The position numbers and the translations under genes were made by a program. A model generated the notes under the pieces. That model had not been told where the DNA came from, made no database searches, and worked only from the letters and a program-made list of their open reading frames with translations. A stretch of 64,000 bases of DNA from Parafrigoribacterium mesophilum (GTDB lineage: Bacteria; Actinomycetota; Actinomycetes; Actinomycetales; Microbacteriaceae), in assembly GCF_039652555.1 (NCBI RefSeq), contig NZ_JBDJAF010000004.1, positions 121,492-185,491 of the forward strand. The letters are read 5' to 3'. Below, one piece after another: positions 8,091-16,289 of this stretch (within the stretch, counting starts at the first letter, position 1; each line of letters begins with the position of its first letter).

Positions 8091-9203
8091 ATGACAGTCG
8101 CATCGGAAACGCACGGGGACTTCGGCACGCGGAGTGCATCCACCGGGTTCAGCGGTCTGGATTTCAGCACGTTGACCGCTCCGGTCAGTCGCGCCGAGGT
8201 GCGTCAGCTCAAGGCGGGCGCCAAGGGCACACCGTGGGCGCCAACGCCGCCGCTGTTAGTAGTCGTGGTCGCCGTCGTGCTGGCCACGCTGTTCGGGTTC
8301 TTCCTGGTCGGGGTGGCGGTGGTGTTCCTCCGCACCGGTGCCGGCACCTTCTGGGCCACCACCGTACCGGCAGCATCCATCGTGCCTTCGTTGACGTTTG
8401 CGATCATCGCCGTCGCGCTGGTCGCTCTGGTGTGGGCGGTGCTGCCGCCGCAGGGGAAATGGTCGCGCTGGACCCGTCTGGACCGGTTCGCCCGAGCGAA
8501 CGGGCTCGCCTTCCTACCGACGGGGGTGCCGTCGTACCCCGGAGCGATCTTCGGGCGTGGCCAGGCGCGTCTGGCCACCGACCATCTCGTCACCTCGGCT
8601 GGTCGCTACCTCGACCTGGGGAACTACCGCTACAGCACCGGCTCCGGAGACGACCGCACCGTGCACCAGTGGGGATTCCTCGCGCTGAAGCTGGACCGCG
8701 TTCTGCCGCACATCGTGTTGGATGCGAGCGCGAACAACGGCATTTTCGGAGCCAGTACACTGCCGGTCAGCTTCGACCGAGCCCAGGTGCTGTCGCTGGA
8801 GGGTGACTTCGACCGCTACTTCACCCTGTACTGCCCGAAGGACTACGAACGCGACGCGCTCTACGTCTTCACGCCGGACCTACTGGTGTTGCTCATCGAC
8901 GAGAGCCGCCACTTCGACGTCGAAATCGTCGACGACTGGCTGTTCGTCTACTCCACCGCCCGATTCGACATGACGGACGCCGACACGCTGCGGCGCTTGT
9001 TCCGCATCGTCGACACGGTCGGGGCGAAGACGCTGCGCCAGAGCGCACGGTATTCCGACGAACGCTCCGGAGGCGGAACCATCGCGCCCGCCGGTCGGCG
9101 GTTGCGGCCAGCAACGCCGATGGCGCTCATCCTCGTCGCCGTGGTCGCTCTCGCGGTCTTCGCAGCGAATGCGTTCGGGCTGCTGTCCACCCTGTTCGGG
9201 TAG
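8091..9203 (+). CDS. Hypothetical membrane protein
   Basis: A 370-residue protein of unknown function. Two adjacent N-terminal membrane segments (about 52-85 and 97-125) are followed by a soluble region of about 200 residues with a pattern like FDRYFTLYCPKDYERDALYVFTPDLLVLLIDE, and a single C-terminal membrane segment (about 343-362). The soluble part resembles DUF3137-type domains in layout but I would not assign it. A TAGGAT hexamer (8076-8081) lies 9 nt before the ATG and there is no ribosome site, so the transcript may have a very short leader. It is convergent with helD. Confidence 0.8.
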   Translation: MTVASETHGDFGTRSASTGFSGLDFSTLTAPVSRAEVRQLKAGAKGTPWAPTPPLLVVVVAVVLATLFGFFLVGVAVVFLRTGAGTFWATTVPAASIVPSLTFAIIAVALVALVWAVLPPQGKWSRWTRLDRFARANGLAFLPTGVPSYPGAIFGRGQARLATDHLVTSAGRYLDLGNYRYSTGSGDDRTVHQWGFLALKLDRVLPHIVLDASANNGIFGASTLPVSFDRAQVLSLEGDFDRYFTLYCPKDYERDALYVFTPDLLVLLIDESRHFDVEIVDDWLFVYSTARFDMTDADTLRRLFRIVDTVGAKTLRQSARYSDERSGGGTIAPAGRRLRPATPMALILVAVVALAVFAANAFGLLSTLFG

Positions 9204-9229
9204 GCGACCGTCGGGGTCAGCAGCCGAGG

Positions 9230-11530
9230 TCAGGCGCCGAGGTCATCGCCGAGCCCGGCCGGCAGGTCGCCGAGAGCCACGAGGGTGAGTCGCTGTGTGG
9301 GCCGGGTCATCGCGACGTACAGCGCCGCCGCGCCGCGAGAGGTGGCGTCGACGATGCCGGCGGGGTCGACGATGACCACGGCGTCGAACTCGAGTCCCTT
9401 GGCATCCTGAGGACTGAGAACCACGATCGGGCGGGTCAGCCCCTCCGAGCCAAGTCCGACCTCCAGGGCCGGGTCGGCGGTCAGCGCGTCGACAAGGCCG
9501 GCCACCTCGCGTTGCTGCGCGATGACGGCGATGGTTCCCGACGCATCCACTGCCCGGTCCGCGCGCACCGCCTGCAGCACCGCCTCGTTCAGCGGCCCCT
9601 CGTTCAGCGCCCCCTCGTTCAGCGGCCCGGCCGGTGACTCCGGGACAACGCCCACCACCCGGATCGGCCAGTCGCTCTCCCGCACCGACCGGGCCCGGGT
9701 GACCGGCAAGCCGTGTGCCAGGGCCATCGCATCGGCCGCGGCGGCGATCTGGCTGGGTGTGCGGTAGTTGACGGTGAGGACCTCGAGCCGCCATCCGCTG
9801 CCGCGGGCGGCCCCCATCAGCGGCGCGAGCGCATCCTCCCAGGTCGCCGCGGCGGAGGCGGAGGCGGCCTGGGCGATGTCACCGACGATGGTGAACGAGC
9901 GGCGTGGGCAACGCCGGGACAGCAGCCGCCACTGCATGGCGGAGAGTTCCTGGGCCTCGTCGACCACGATGTGCCCGTATGCCCAGGTGCGGTCGGCGGC
10001 GGCCCGCTCGGCGGTGGTGCCGCGGTCGACGGCCTCGGCGAAACCGGCGGCCAGCGACCTGGCACTGACGATCCCCTCGACGCCCATGTTCTCGATGGCA
10101 CGCTGCGCGTTTTCGATGTCGCGGCGCCGCTGCTGCCTGGCATCGCGGCCGCGGGCGCCGCCGAGTTCGTCGAATTCGCCGAGCAGTTCGGCCGCCTCAT
10201 CCAGCAGCGGCACATCGGAGACGGTGAACGGGGCGGTCCGGTCCCGGTGCAGCAGCTCTCGCTTCTGCTCACTCCACCCAGGGGTGAGTTCGGCGAGCCA
10301 ACGTGGGCGGGCGAACAGGTCCTGCACCAGCTTCTGCGGGGTGAGCGGCAGCCACGCGGTGTTGAGGGCCACCCGCACGTCCTGGGCGGTGCGCAGGTCC
10401 TCGTGCAGCATGGCGAAGTCCGACTCGTCGACGGTGTTGCCCTGGGTCTTCAGCTGCTCCGCCCAGCGTCGGGTGAGTTCGGCGAGCGCGGCCTTCGCGA
10501 AGGTCACCCGTGCCACATTGTGCGGTTTGCCGCGTTCCCTGGCTCTGGCGATGGCGCGGGCGATCACGCCCGGTTCCAGGGTGATGCGGTCCCCGTTCAC
10601 CTCGAGTTCCTGCGGCGCAGCCGGCACCCGTTGCCGGGACCGGACCGCCCGGGCGATCAGGGCGGCCATGTCGGAGGAACCCTTCAACGCGGCGACCCGG
10701 GCTGGATCCTCGGACGCAGCATCCACCCCCGGGTAGAGCTGACCGACGCTGGAGAGCACAACGCCCGATTCGCCGAGCGAGGGCAGCACCGCTTCGATGT
10801 AGTGCATGAACGAGCGGGACGGGCCGACGATGAGGACTCCGGATGACTTCAATCGGTCCCGGTGCGAGTACAGCAGGTAGGCGGCGCGGTGCAGTGCCAC
10901 GGCGGTCTTGCCGGTACCCGGGCCGCCCTGCACGACCAGCACACCCTCCGGGTCGGAACGGATGATCCGGTCTTGTTCGGCCTGGATCGTCGCCACGATG
11001 TCGTGCATGTGCCCGGTGCGTCTCGTGGTGAGGGCGGCCAGCAGGGCGCCTTCGCCCTGCAGCGCCATCCGGTCGTCCTCGAGCAGCTCGGCGTCGAACA
11101 CTTCGTCTTCGATGCGGAGGATGTGTCGTCCCTTGGAGAGCAGATGGCGCCGGGCGCGGGTGCCCAGCGGCGTCTTCGCGGTGGCCTGGTAGAACGCGCT
11201 GGCCTGCGGGGCGCGCCAGTCCACCAGCAGCGGGCGTTGTTCGGCGTCGCGCAGGCCCACCCTGCCGATGTAGCGGTACTCGGGCTCGTCGTATCCGGCC
11301 AGCTCCAGCCGGCCGAAGGCGAGGCGCTCGTCGACGTCACGCAGTTGCACGATGCGGTCTTCGTACATTCGGGCGAAGGCGTCGCGTTCCGAGCGGTTCT
11401 GGTGGTTGCCGCCGACATCCTGCCGCCGCACGGCGTCGAGTTGCTCGCGCGCCTCCCGCTGCAGTTCGTCCAGTCGCGCGTACAGGGTGCTGACGTAGGC
11501 GCGTTCCCGCTCCAGTTCACTGGTGCTCAC
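9230..11530 (-). CDS. helD: HelD-family UvrD-like ATPase (RNA polymerase recycling factor)
   Basis: SF1-like ATPase of about 766 residues that in its family removes stalled RNA polymerase from DNA. Actinobacterial relatives (HelD/HelR) can also protect the polymerase from rifamycins. The N-terminal coiled coil (ERERAYVSTLYARLDELQREA) is the arm entering the secondary channel. Then comes YIGRVGLRDAEQRPLLVDWRAP, the Walker A VVQGGPGTGKTAVALHRAAYLLY, motif II HIVVDEAQELSAMQWRLL and a late VAMTRPTQRLTL. Near the C-terminal third is a small tandem repeat LNEGALNEGPLNEA (about 9576-9620). GTG 11530 is favoured over ATG 11581 because GGAAGGGGG sits just before it. It probably forms a run with the two genes upstream. 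Confidence 0.92.
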   Translation of the reverse strand: MSTSELERERAYVSTLYARLDELQREAREQLDAVRRQDVGGNHQNRSERDAFARMYEDRIVQLRDVDERLAFGRLELAGYDEPEYRYIGRVGLRDAEQRPLLVDWRAPQASAFYQATAKTPLGTRARRHLLSKGRHILRIEDEVFDAELLEDDRMALQGEGALLAALTTRRTGHMHDIVATIQAEQDRIIRSDPEGVLVVQGGPGTGKTAVALHRAAYLLYSHRDRLKSSGVLIVGPSRSFMHYIEAVLPSLGESGVVLSSVGQLYPGVDAASEDPARVAALKGSSDMAALIARAVRSRQRVPAAPQELEVNGDRITLEPGVIARAIARARERGKPHNVARVTFAKAALAELTRRWAEQLKTQGNTVDESDFAMLHEDLRTAQDVRVALNTAWLPLTPQKLVQDLFARPRWLAELTPGWSEQKRELLHRDRTAPFTVSDVPLLDEAAELLGEFDELGGARGRDARQQRRRDIENAQRAIENMGVEGIVSARSLAAGFAEAVDRGTTAERAAADRTWAYGHIVVDEAQELSAMQWRLLSRRCPRRSFTIVGDIAQAASASAAATWEDALAPLMGAARGSGWRLEVLTVNYRTPSQIAAAADAMALAHGLPVTRARSVRESDWPIRVVGVVPESPAGPLNEGALNEGPLNEAVLQAVRADRAVDASGTIAVIAQQREVAGLVDALTADPALEVGLGSEGLTRPIVVLSPQDAKGLEFDAVVIVDPAGIVDATSRGAAALYVAMTRPTQRLTLVALGDLPAGLGDDLGA

Positions 11531-11595
11531 CCGAGCAGCCCCCTTCCGTCGAAATCCGGCATCCAAGTCTACGCGAGACATTCCGAGCGTCCGCC

Positions 11596-11637
11596 CGGGC
11601 GCTCAGCCCTGCTGCTCGGGCGCTCAGCCCTGCTGTT
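11596..11637. repeat. 21-bp tandem duplication spanning a stop codon
   Basis: CGGGCGCTCAGCCCTGCTG plus two bases occurs at 11596-11616 and again at 11617-11637. The right-hand copy carries the final codons (EQQG) and the stop of the membrane protein gene, and the left-hand copy repeats them downstream. Confidence 0.85.
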
Positions 11638-12448
11638 CGCGCAGGATGCGCAGCGCACGGGAGACACGGTCGCTGAGCCCCGGCACACCGCGGCTGGCGC
11701 GGCGCTCGAGCTCATCCAGTTCGGCGGCGGCCTCCGCGCGCTGCTTGCGGTACACCTCAGCCCAGGCGGACTGGGCGGTGCGCAGAGCGCGGGCCGAGGA
11801 ACGACCGAGGAGGAAGCTGGCCGCCGGCAGCAGCACCGCCAGCAGAGCCAGCGGCCACGATGGCGACCCGATGGCAGCGATCGCGACGGCGATGAACGCC
11901 AGAGCGCCGAGCACGGCCGGGGCCAACCGCCACCGGTTCGCCCGGGCGGTGGCCGCGATCGTGCCGTCGACACTGGGCAACGTGGACGAGCCGAGGTGGT
12001 GCAAGGCGTCGATGGTGGCCAGCTCCCGGTGCAGGTCGACGACCTCCTCCTTGGTGAGCTTCGACCCGCGGAGCAACCGCAGTTTCTCCCGCAGCAGGGC
12101 GTACGACGGCACGGTGCGCTGCCGCAAGATGACCAGGGCCCCCAGCGCCACGGCGGCGATGACCACCGCAAGGCCGAGCAGGATGATCACCCCGGACCAC
12201 GGGTGACCATTGAACAGAAGCCGGCCGGCGCTGTTGGCGCCGAGCATGACGGCCACGGCGAGCAGGGACGCCACCGGCGGCATCCAGACCACCGCACCGG
12301 GGTGGGTGCGACCGCCCCGGCCCGGGATGTCGCGGGCGTTCAACGCGGTGAGCCAGTTGGCGCCGAGGTCGGATAACTGGAACAGCAGCGCGATCAGCCA
12401 GAGGCTCACCAGCGCGGCCGCCACTATCCACGAGATGTTCATGTTCAC
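11624..12448 (-). CDS. Hypothetical membrane protein
   Basis: A 274-residue protein, unknown function. Predicted membrane segments: residues about 6-25, 55-75, 85-108 and a closely spaced pair about 175-213. Between them lies a cytosolic helix-rich loop (LREKLRLLRGSKLTKEEVVDLHRELATIDALHHLG), and the C-terminus is a charged helix (KQRAEAAAELDELERRASRG). AAGGTGAAC precedes the start; ATG 12442 is an equally possible start two codons inside. It is co-directional with the FAD oxidase upstream (43 bp gap) and helD downstream, so likely transcribed with them. Confidence 0.8.
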   Translation of the reverse strand: MNMNISWIVAAALVSLWLIALLFQLSDLGANWLTALNARDIPGRGGRTHPGAVVWMPPVASLLAVAVMLGANSAGRLLFNGHPWSGVIILLGLAVVIAAVALGALVILRQRTVPSYALLREKLRLLRGSKLTKEEVVDLHRELATIDALHHLGSSTLPSVDGTIAATARANRWRLAPAVLGALAFIAVAIAAIGSPSWPLALLAVLLPAASFLLGRSSARALRTAQSAWAEVYRKQRAEAAAELDELERRASRGVPGLSDRVSRALRILREQQG

Positions 12449-12491
12449 CTTCGAAATCTACCAGCGGCGACGTGGGCCGCCCGGCGGAGGC

Positions 12492-13850
12492 TCAGAACAC
12501 CTTCCCCGGATTGAGGATGCCCTGCGGGTCGAACGCGGAGCGGATGCGGCGCTGCAGGTCGAACTGGGCGTCGCCCAGTTCGCGGCGCAGCCAGCGCCGT
12601 TTCAGGATGCCGACGCCGTGTTCCCCGGTGAGGGTGCCGCCGAGGGCCAGCGCGGCGGTGAACACCTCGTCGGCGGCGTCCCAGATCGCCTCCGGCACAC
12701 TCGGGCCGTCGAAGACGAAATTGGGGTGCAGGTTACCGTCACCGGCGTGGGCGACGGTGGGGATGCTGATGTCCCTGCGCTGTTCGATGCCGCGGATCGC
12801 GTCGAACATGTCGGGCAACGCGCTCCGCGGCACCGCGACATCCTCGATCAGGGTGGTGCCGATCGCGGTCAGCGCGGGATGGCAGGCACGGCGGATCGCC
12901 AGCAGCCGTTCACCCTCCACCGGGTCTGAGGTGAGTTCGGCGTCACCGCCGGCTGCGTGGATGAGGTTCAGCGCCGCATCCGCCTCGCCGTCGCTGCCGC
13001 CGCCGTCGAACTGCACGAGCAGGTAGGACTGCCCGCGCTGTGCCAGGTCGAGGTTCAGGTAGGCGCCGATGGCACGCAGGGAGGCGGCATCCATCAGTTC
13101 CATCGCCGCGGGCGTCAGGTGCGCGGCGGTGATGGCGGCGGAGGCCGCGGCGGCGGCGCGCACGTCGGGGAAATAGGCGCCGATGGTGCGCACCGGGCCG
13201 GCCACCGCGGGGCGCAGCCGAAGGGTCGCCTCGACGATCACGCCCAGGGTGCCTTCCGAGCCGATCATCAGGGCGGTGAGGTCGAGACCGGTGACGCCCT
13301 TCACGCTGCGGTGCCCCAGGGTGAGCAGGTCGCCGCCGGCCAGCACCACCTTGAGGCCGAGCACCGCTTCCCGGGTGACGCCGTACTTGGCGCAGAGCAG
13401 GCCGCCGGCGTTCGTGGCGATGTTCCCGCCGACGCTGGAGATGGCCTTGCTCGCCGGGTCGGGCGCGAACCACAGGCCCTGCTCGGCCAGCACGGCATTG
13501 AGGTCGGCGTTGATGATCCCGGGTTCGACCACGGCCAGCTGGTCGGCCGGGGAGATTTCGAGAATGCGGTTCATAGCCAGAGTGGACAGCACGATTTCAC
13601 CGTCGCCGGCGATGGCGCCGCCGGCGAGCCCGGTGCCGGCGCCCCTGGGCACGACGGGGGTGCCGAACCGGGTGGCGATGCGCAGGGTCTGCTGCACATC
13701 CTGGATGCTGCGGGCGGTGACCAGGGCCAGCGGGCCGGAGTCCGAGACGTGCCCCGACTTGTCGGCGCGCATCCGGTCGAGATCGTCGGCGCCGGTGGAC
13801 ACGGCGTCGCCGAGCGCCTGCCGCAGTGCGTCCAGCACGGAGGGGGTCAT
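12492..13850 (-). CDS. FAD-linked oxidase, glycolate/D-lactate oxidase subunit GlcD-like
   Basis: Flavoprotein oxidising a 2-hydroxy acid, 452 residues. The PCMH-type FAD domain shows VPRGAGTGLAGGAIAGDGEIV, VEPGIINADLNAVLAEQGL, SVGGNIATNAGGLLCAKYGV and IGSEGTLGVIVEATLRLRP. The C-terminal FAD-oxidase domain has VAHAGDGNLHPNFVFD and GEHGVGILKRRWL, which carry the metal and substrate ligands of the D-lactate dehydrogenase/GlcD family. No Fe-S partner (GlcF) is adjacent. ATG 13850 is preceded at 6 nt by TAGGCT with no clear ribosome site, suggesting a leaderless message. One of the 82-bp palindromes lies directly upstream. Confidence 0.92.
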   Translation of the reverse strand: MTPSVLDALRQALGDAVSTGADDLDRMRADKSGHVSDSGPLALVTARSIQDVQQTLRIATRFGTPVVPRGAGTGLAGGAIAGDGEIVLSTLAMNRILEISPADQLAVVEPGIINADLNAVLAEQGLWFAPDPASKAISSVGGNIATNAGGLLCAKYGVTREAVLGLKVVLAGGDLLTLGHRSVKGVTGLDLTALMIGSEGTLGVIVEATLRLRPAVAGPVRTIGAYFPDVRAAAAASAAITAAHLTPAAMELMDAASLRAIGAYLNLDLAQRGQSYLLVQFDGGGSDGEADAALNLIHAAGGDAELTSDPVEGERLLAIRRACHPALTAIGTTLIEDVAVPRSALPDMFDAIRGIEQRRDISIPTVAHAGDGNLHPNFVFDGPSVPEAIWDAADEVFTAALALGGTLTGEHGVGILKRRWLRRELGDAQFDLQRRIRSAFDPQGILNPGKVF

Positions 13851-13856
13851 CCCCTC

Positions 13857-13862
13857 AGCCTA
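13857..13862 (-). promoter_or_regulatory. Putative leaderless -10 of the FAD oxidase gene
   Basis: Minus-strand TAGGCT ends 6 nt before ATG 13850. Confidence 0.5.
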
Positions 13863-13879
13863 TTCCGGCCGCCCTTGAG

Positions 13880-13961
13880 CCCGTTTCACGGAGTTTCTGT
13901 CGCCGGCAGGCATCCGGTTCGGCAAGGAGGGGCCAGAAGTGCAAAAACTCCGTGAAACGGG
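13880..13961. repeat. 82-bp palindromic element, copy 1
   Basis: Left end CCCGTTTCACGGAGTTTCTG and right end complementary to it with one or two mismatches, separated by about 40 bp of unrelated sequence. It occupies most of the 135-bp divergent space between the FAD oxidase and the DNA glycosylase genes, so it must sit in or beside two promoters. Confidence 0.9.
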
Positions 13962-13985
13962 TTGCCGGCGTGTGAGAGTGGAGGG

Positions 13986-14837
13986 GTGACGACTCGGACG
14001 GTGCTGACCACAACGGCACCGTTCGACGGCGCCGGAGTGTTCCGGTACCTGGCCGGGCACGCTCTGCCGGGCATCGAGCACGGCGACGAGCGCCGCTATC
14101 GCCGCCGGCTGCGGATACCGGGTGGCAGCACCGAGGTGGAGCTGACGCTGCAGGGCCCGTGCAGCGTGCTGTGCACGACGACCCTGGACGACCCGTCCGG
14201 GTTGCCGCCGCTGGTGTCCCGGATGCGCCGGCTGCTGGATCTCGACACCGACTCCGGCGAGGTGGACGCCCATCTCGGCGCCGACCCGGCGCTGGCTGCC
14301 ACGGTCGCCGCCTCTCCCGGCATCCGCCTGCCGGGCAGCCTGGACCCCGAAGAGTCCCTGTTCCGCACGCTGATCGGCCAGCAGATCTCGATCGCCGCCG
14401 CCCGCACCGTGGCCGGCAACCTGGCCCGCGCGTTGTGCGGCGATACCGGCATCTTCCCCACCGCCGGTCAAATCGCTGCCCGCGGCCGGGAGGTGTTGCG
14501 CGGGCCGGCGAGCCGTATCGCCACCATCATCCGCGTCGCCGAGGCTCTCGCCTCCGGAACCCTCATCGTGAACGACGGCATGCATCCGGACGAACTGACC
14601 GACTCCCTCGTGGCCGTGCCCGGTATCGGGCCGTGGACCGCCGGCTATGTGGCGCTGCGCGTGTTGAGTGCTCCGGATGTGCTGCTGGGCACCGACCTGG
14701 TGCTGCTGCAGGGCGCCGCCCGGCTTGGCCTGCCCACCACACCGCGGGGCATCAGCGACTACGCACGCCGCTGGGCGCCGTGGCGCAGCTACGCGGGGAT
14801 GCATTTGTGGCGCGCCGCGCGGGCGACGCCGGCCTGA
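13986..14837 (+). CDS. alkA: DNA-3-methyladenine glycosylase II (AlkA-like)
   Basis: Base-excision repair glycosylase removing alkylated purines, 283 residues. The first about 95 residues form the AlkA N-terminal domain. The helix-hairpin-helix GPD domain holds LFRTLIGQQISIAAARTVAG, the hairpin VPGIGPWTAGYVALRV and the catalytic Asp in GTDLVLLQGAARLG (D237, which aligns with E. coli AlkA D238). GTG 13986 is selected because it directly follows GTGGAGGG and trims only 8 residues from the open frame. It is convergent with the DUF72 gene. No Ada regulator is nearby. Confidence 0.9.
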   Translation: MTTRTVLTTTAPFDGAGVFRYLAGHALPGIEHGDERRYRRRLRIPGGSTEVELTLQGPCSVLCTTTLDDPSGLPPLVSRMRRLLDLDTDSGEVDAHLGADPALAATVAASPGIRLPGSLDPEESLFRTLIGQQISIAAARTVAGNLARALCGDTGIFPTAGQIAARGREVLRGPASRIATIIRVAEALASGTLIVNDGMHPDELTDSLVAVPGIGPWTAGYVALRVLSAPDVLLGTDLVLLQGAARLGLPTTPRGISDYARRWAPWRSYAGMHLWRAARATPA

Positions 14838-14850
14838 GCCGGCCGCACCC

Positions 14851-15705
14851 TCACCGCGCCAGGCGCTCAGCCAGCCCCATCGCATCGAAGGGCGCCCGCA
14901 CCTTCACGTCGTTATCGAAGTACACGAAGACGTCCCGGCCAACACCGTCGGGGGTGCCGCTGCCGTCACGCCAGCCGCGCACCGTGTCTGCCCAGTCATC
15001 CAGTGCGGCGTCGGTGTAGCCGCTCGTGTACAACTCGTCCGCGCCGTGCAGCCTGGCGTAGACGAAATCCGCGGTCACCTCCCGCGGCGACGGCCAGCGC
15101 CCTGCGGCATCCGCGGCCACCAGCGCGACACCGTGCCTGCGCAGCAGATCGAGCGACGCGGGCGCGATGAAACTCGGATGCCGCACCTCCAGCGCGTGCC
15201 GCAACGGCCGGTCGACGCCCGGGCCGAACCAGCTTCGATCGTCGAGCCGGGCGTCGTGGGCTGCCGCCAGGACGGCGGCTTCACCGGTGCTGCGCGGCAG
15301 CAGGCCGAAGAAGGCAGCTACGACGTCGGGGTCGAAGGTGTTTCGCTCGGGGAGCTGCCACAGCACGGGGCCGAGCTTGCCGCCGAGGCCCAGAACCCCT
15401 GAGGCGAAGAAGTTGGCGAGCGCGGTGCGGCTGTCGCGCAGCCTCAGCATGTGTGTGATGTACCGCGGCCCCTTGACCGAGAACACGAAGTCGTCCGGCG
15501 TGTCGTCCGCCCACCGCCGGTAACTGGTCGGACGTTGCAGCGAGTAGAACGAGCCGTTGATCTCGATCGTGCGCAGGCGCTGTGCCGCATAGTGCAATTC
15601 GAGTCGCTGCGGCAGTGCTGGAGGGTAGAACACCCCACGCCACGGCGCATATCGCCAGCCCGAAATACCCACTCTGGCTACCGGTGCGCCATCCACCAGG
15701 CCCAC
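14851..15705 (-). CDS. DUF72 domain protein (YecE-like TIM barrel)
   Basis: A 284-residue member of the DUF72 family, a TIM-barrel fold of unconfirmed function sometimes linked to DNA repair by gene context. Typical blocks are present: VGISGWRYAPWRGVFYPPALPQRLEL at the start, TIEINGSFYSLQRPTSYRRWA, FVFSVKGPRYITHMLRL, GPVLWQLPERNTFD and FVYARLHGADELY. The start is GTG 15705; no strong ribosome site is visible and GTG codons a few residues inside are alternatives. Its neighbour alkA is convergent (13 bp between stops), which agrees with but does not prove a repair role. Confidence 0.88.
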   Translation of the reverse strand: MGLVDGAPVARVGISGWRYAPWRGVFYPPALPQRLELHYAAQRLRTIEINGSFYSLQRPTSYRRWADDTPDDFVFSVKGPRYITHMLRLRDSRTALANFFASGVLGLGGKLGPVLWQLPERNTFDPDVVAAFFGLLPRSTGEAAVLAAAHDARLDDRSWFGPGVDRPLRHALEVRHPSFIAPASLDLLRRHGVALVAADAAGRWPSPREVTADFVYARLHGADELYTSGYTDAALDDWADTVRGWRDGSGTPDGVGRDVFVYFDNDVKVRAPFDAMGLAERLAR

Positions 15706-15785
15706 GGTACTCGGCCGGACAATCCGGTGCTGCCTCCCAGCATCGGCTCGTACCCTGCGATCAACACCTACGAAATGGAGCCAGA

Positions 15786-16289
15786 ATGCGGTTCAAAATG
15801 CTTTTCGTCGCCGGACTGGCAACGGGTTACGTGCTCGGTGCGAAGGCGGGACGTCACACATACGAGGGGATCAAGGCGAAGGCCACCCAAGCCTGGGAGG
15901 ATCCGCGGGTGCACAAGGTCGTCTCGGATGCTCAGGACTTCGTGAAGGATGCCGCTCCCGTGGTGCAGACGAAGGTGTCGGAAGCGACGTCCGCCGCCGC
16001 GGACACCGCCAAGGTGGCCGGGCAGAAAATGGCCGAGGGCGCCGCATCGCTGCGCGAGCGGATCATGGAGGCCGTCGACACGGTACTTCAGAAGGTCGGG
16101 CAGGGCGAGGGCGTCTCCCGCGATGACTCGGCTGGCGACCGCGCCCCCGGCGACGCGGCTCCTGATCACGCCGCGCCGCCGATTGGGTCTAGTGAGCGTC
16201 CGCTGGGTGATCGCCCGTCCACCCAGATCCCGCCTACCGAACGCCCGCCTACCGCGAGCCCTGGGGCACCGGGTTCTTCACCACTGTGA
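15786..16289 (+). CDS. YtxH-like membrane-anchored protein
   Basis: A 167-residue protein of unknown function. It begins MRFKMLFVAGLATGYVLGAKAGRHTYEGI, a short membrane segment with the GYxLGxKAGRxxYExI pattern common in actinobacterial YtxH/apolipoprotein-like proteins. A long Ala/Lys/Asp amphipathic region follows (about 30-105), then a disordered Pro/Ser/Asp-rich tail. GGAG lies 5 nt before ATG 15786. Its last 41 bp overlap the end of aspA on the other strand. Confidence 0.82.
   Translation: MRFKMLFVAGLATGYVLGAKAGRHTYEGIKAKATQAWEDPRVHKVVSDAQDFVKDAAPVVQTKVSEATSAAADTAKVAGQKMAEGAASLRERIMEAVDTVLQKVGQGEGVSRDDSAGDRAPGDAAPDHAAPPIGSSERPLGDRPSTQIPPTERPPTASPGAPGSSPL

Noticed and set aside
9713..12376. 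Two long plus-strand open frames opposite helD and the membrane protein
   Set aside because: Antisense shadows with Gly/Arg/His-rich composition and no homology I recognise.
12957..13955. Long plus-strand open frames through the FAD oxidase gene
   Set aside because: Mirror of third-position GC bias; His/Gly/Gln-rich translation without domains.
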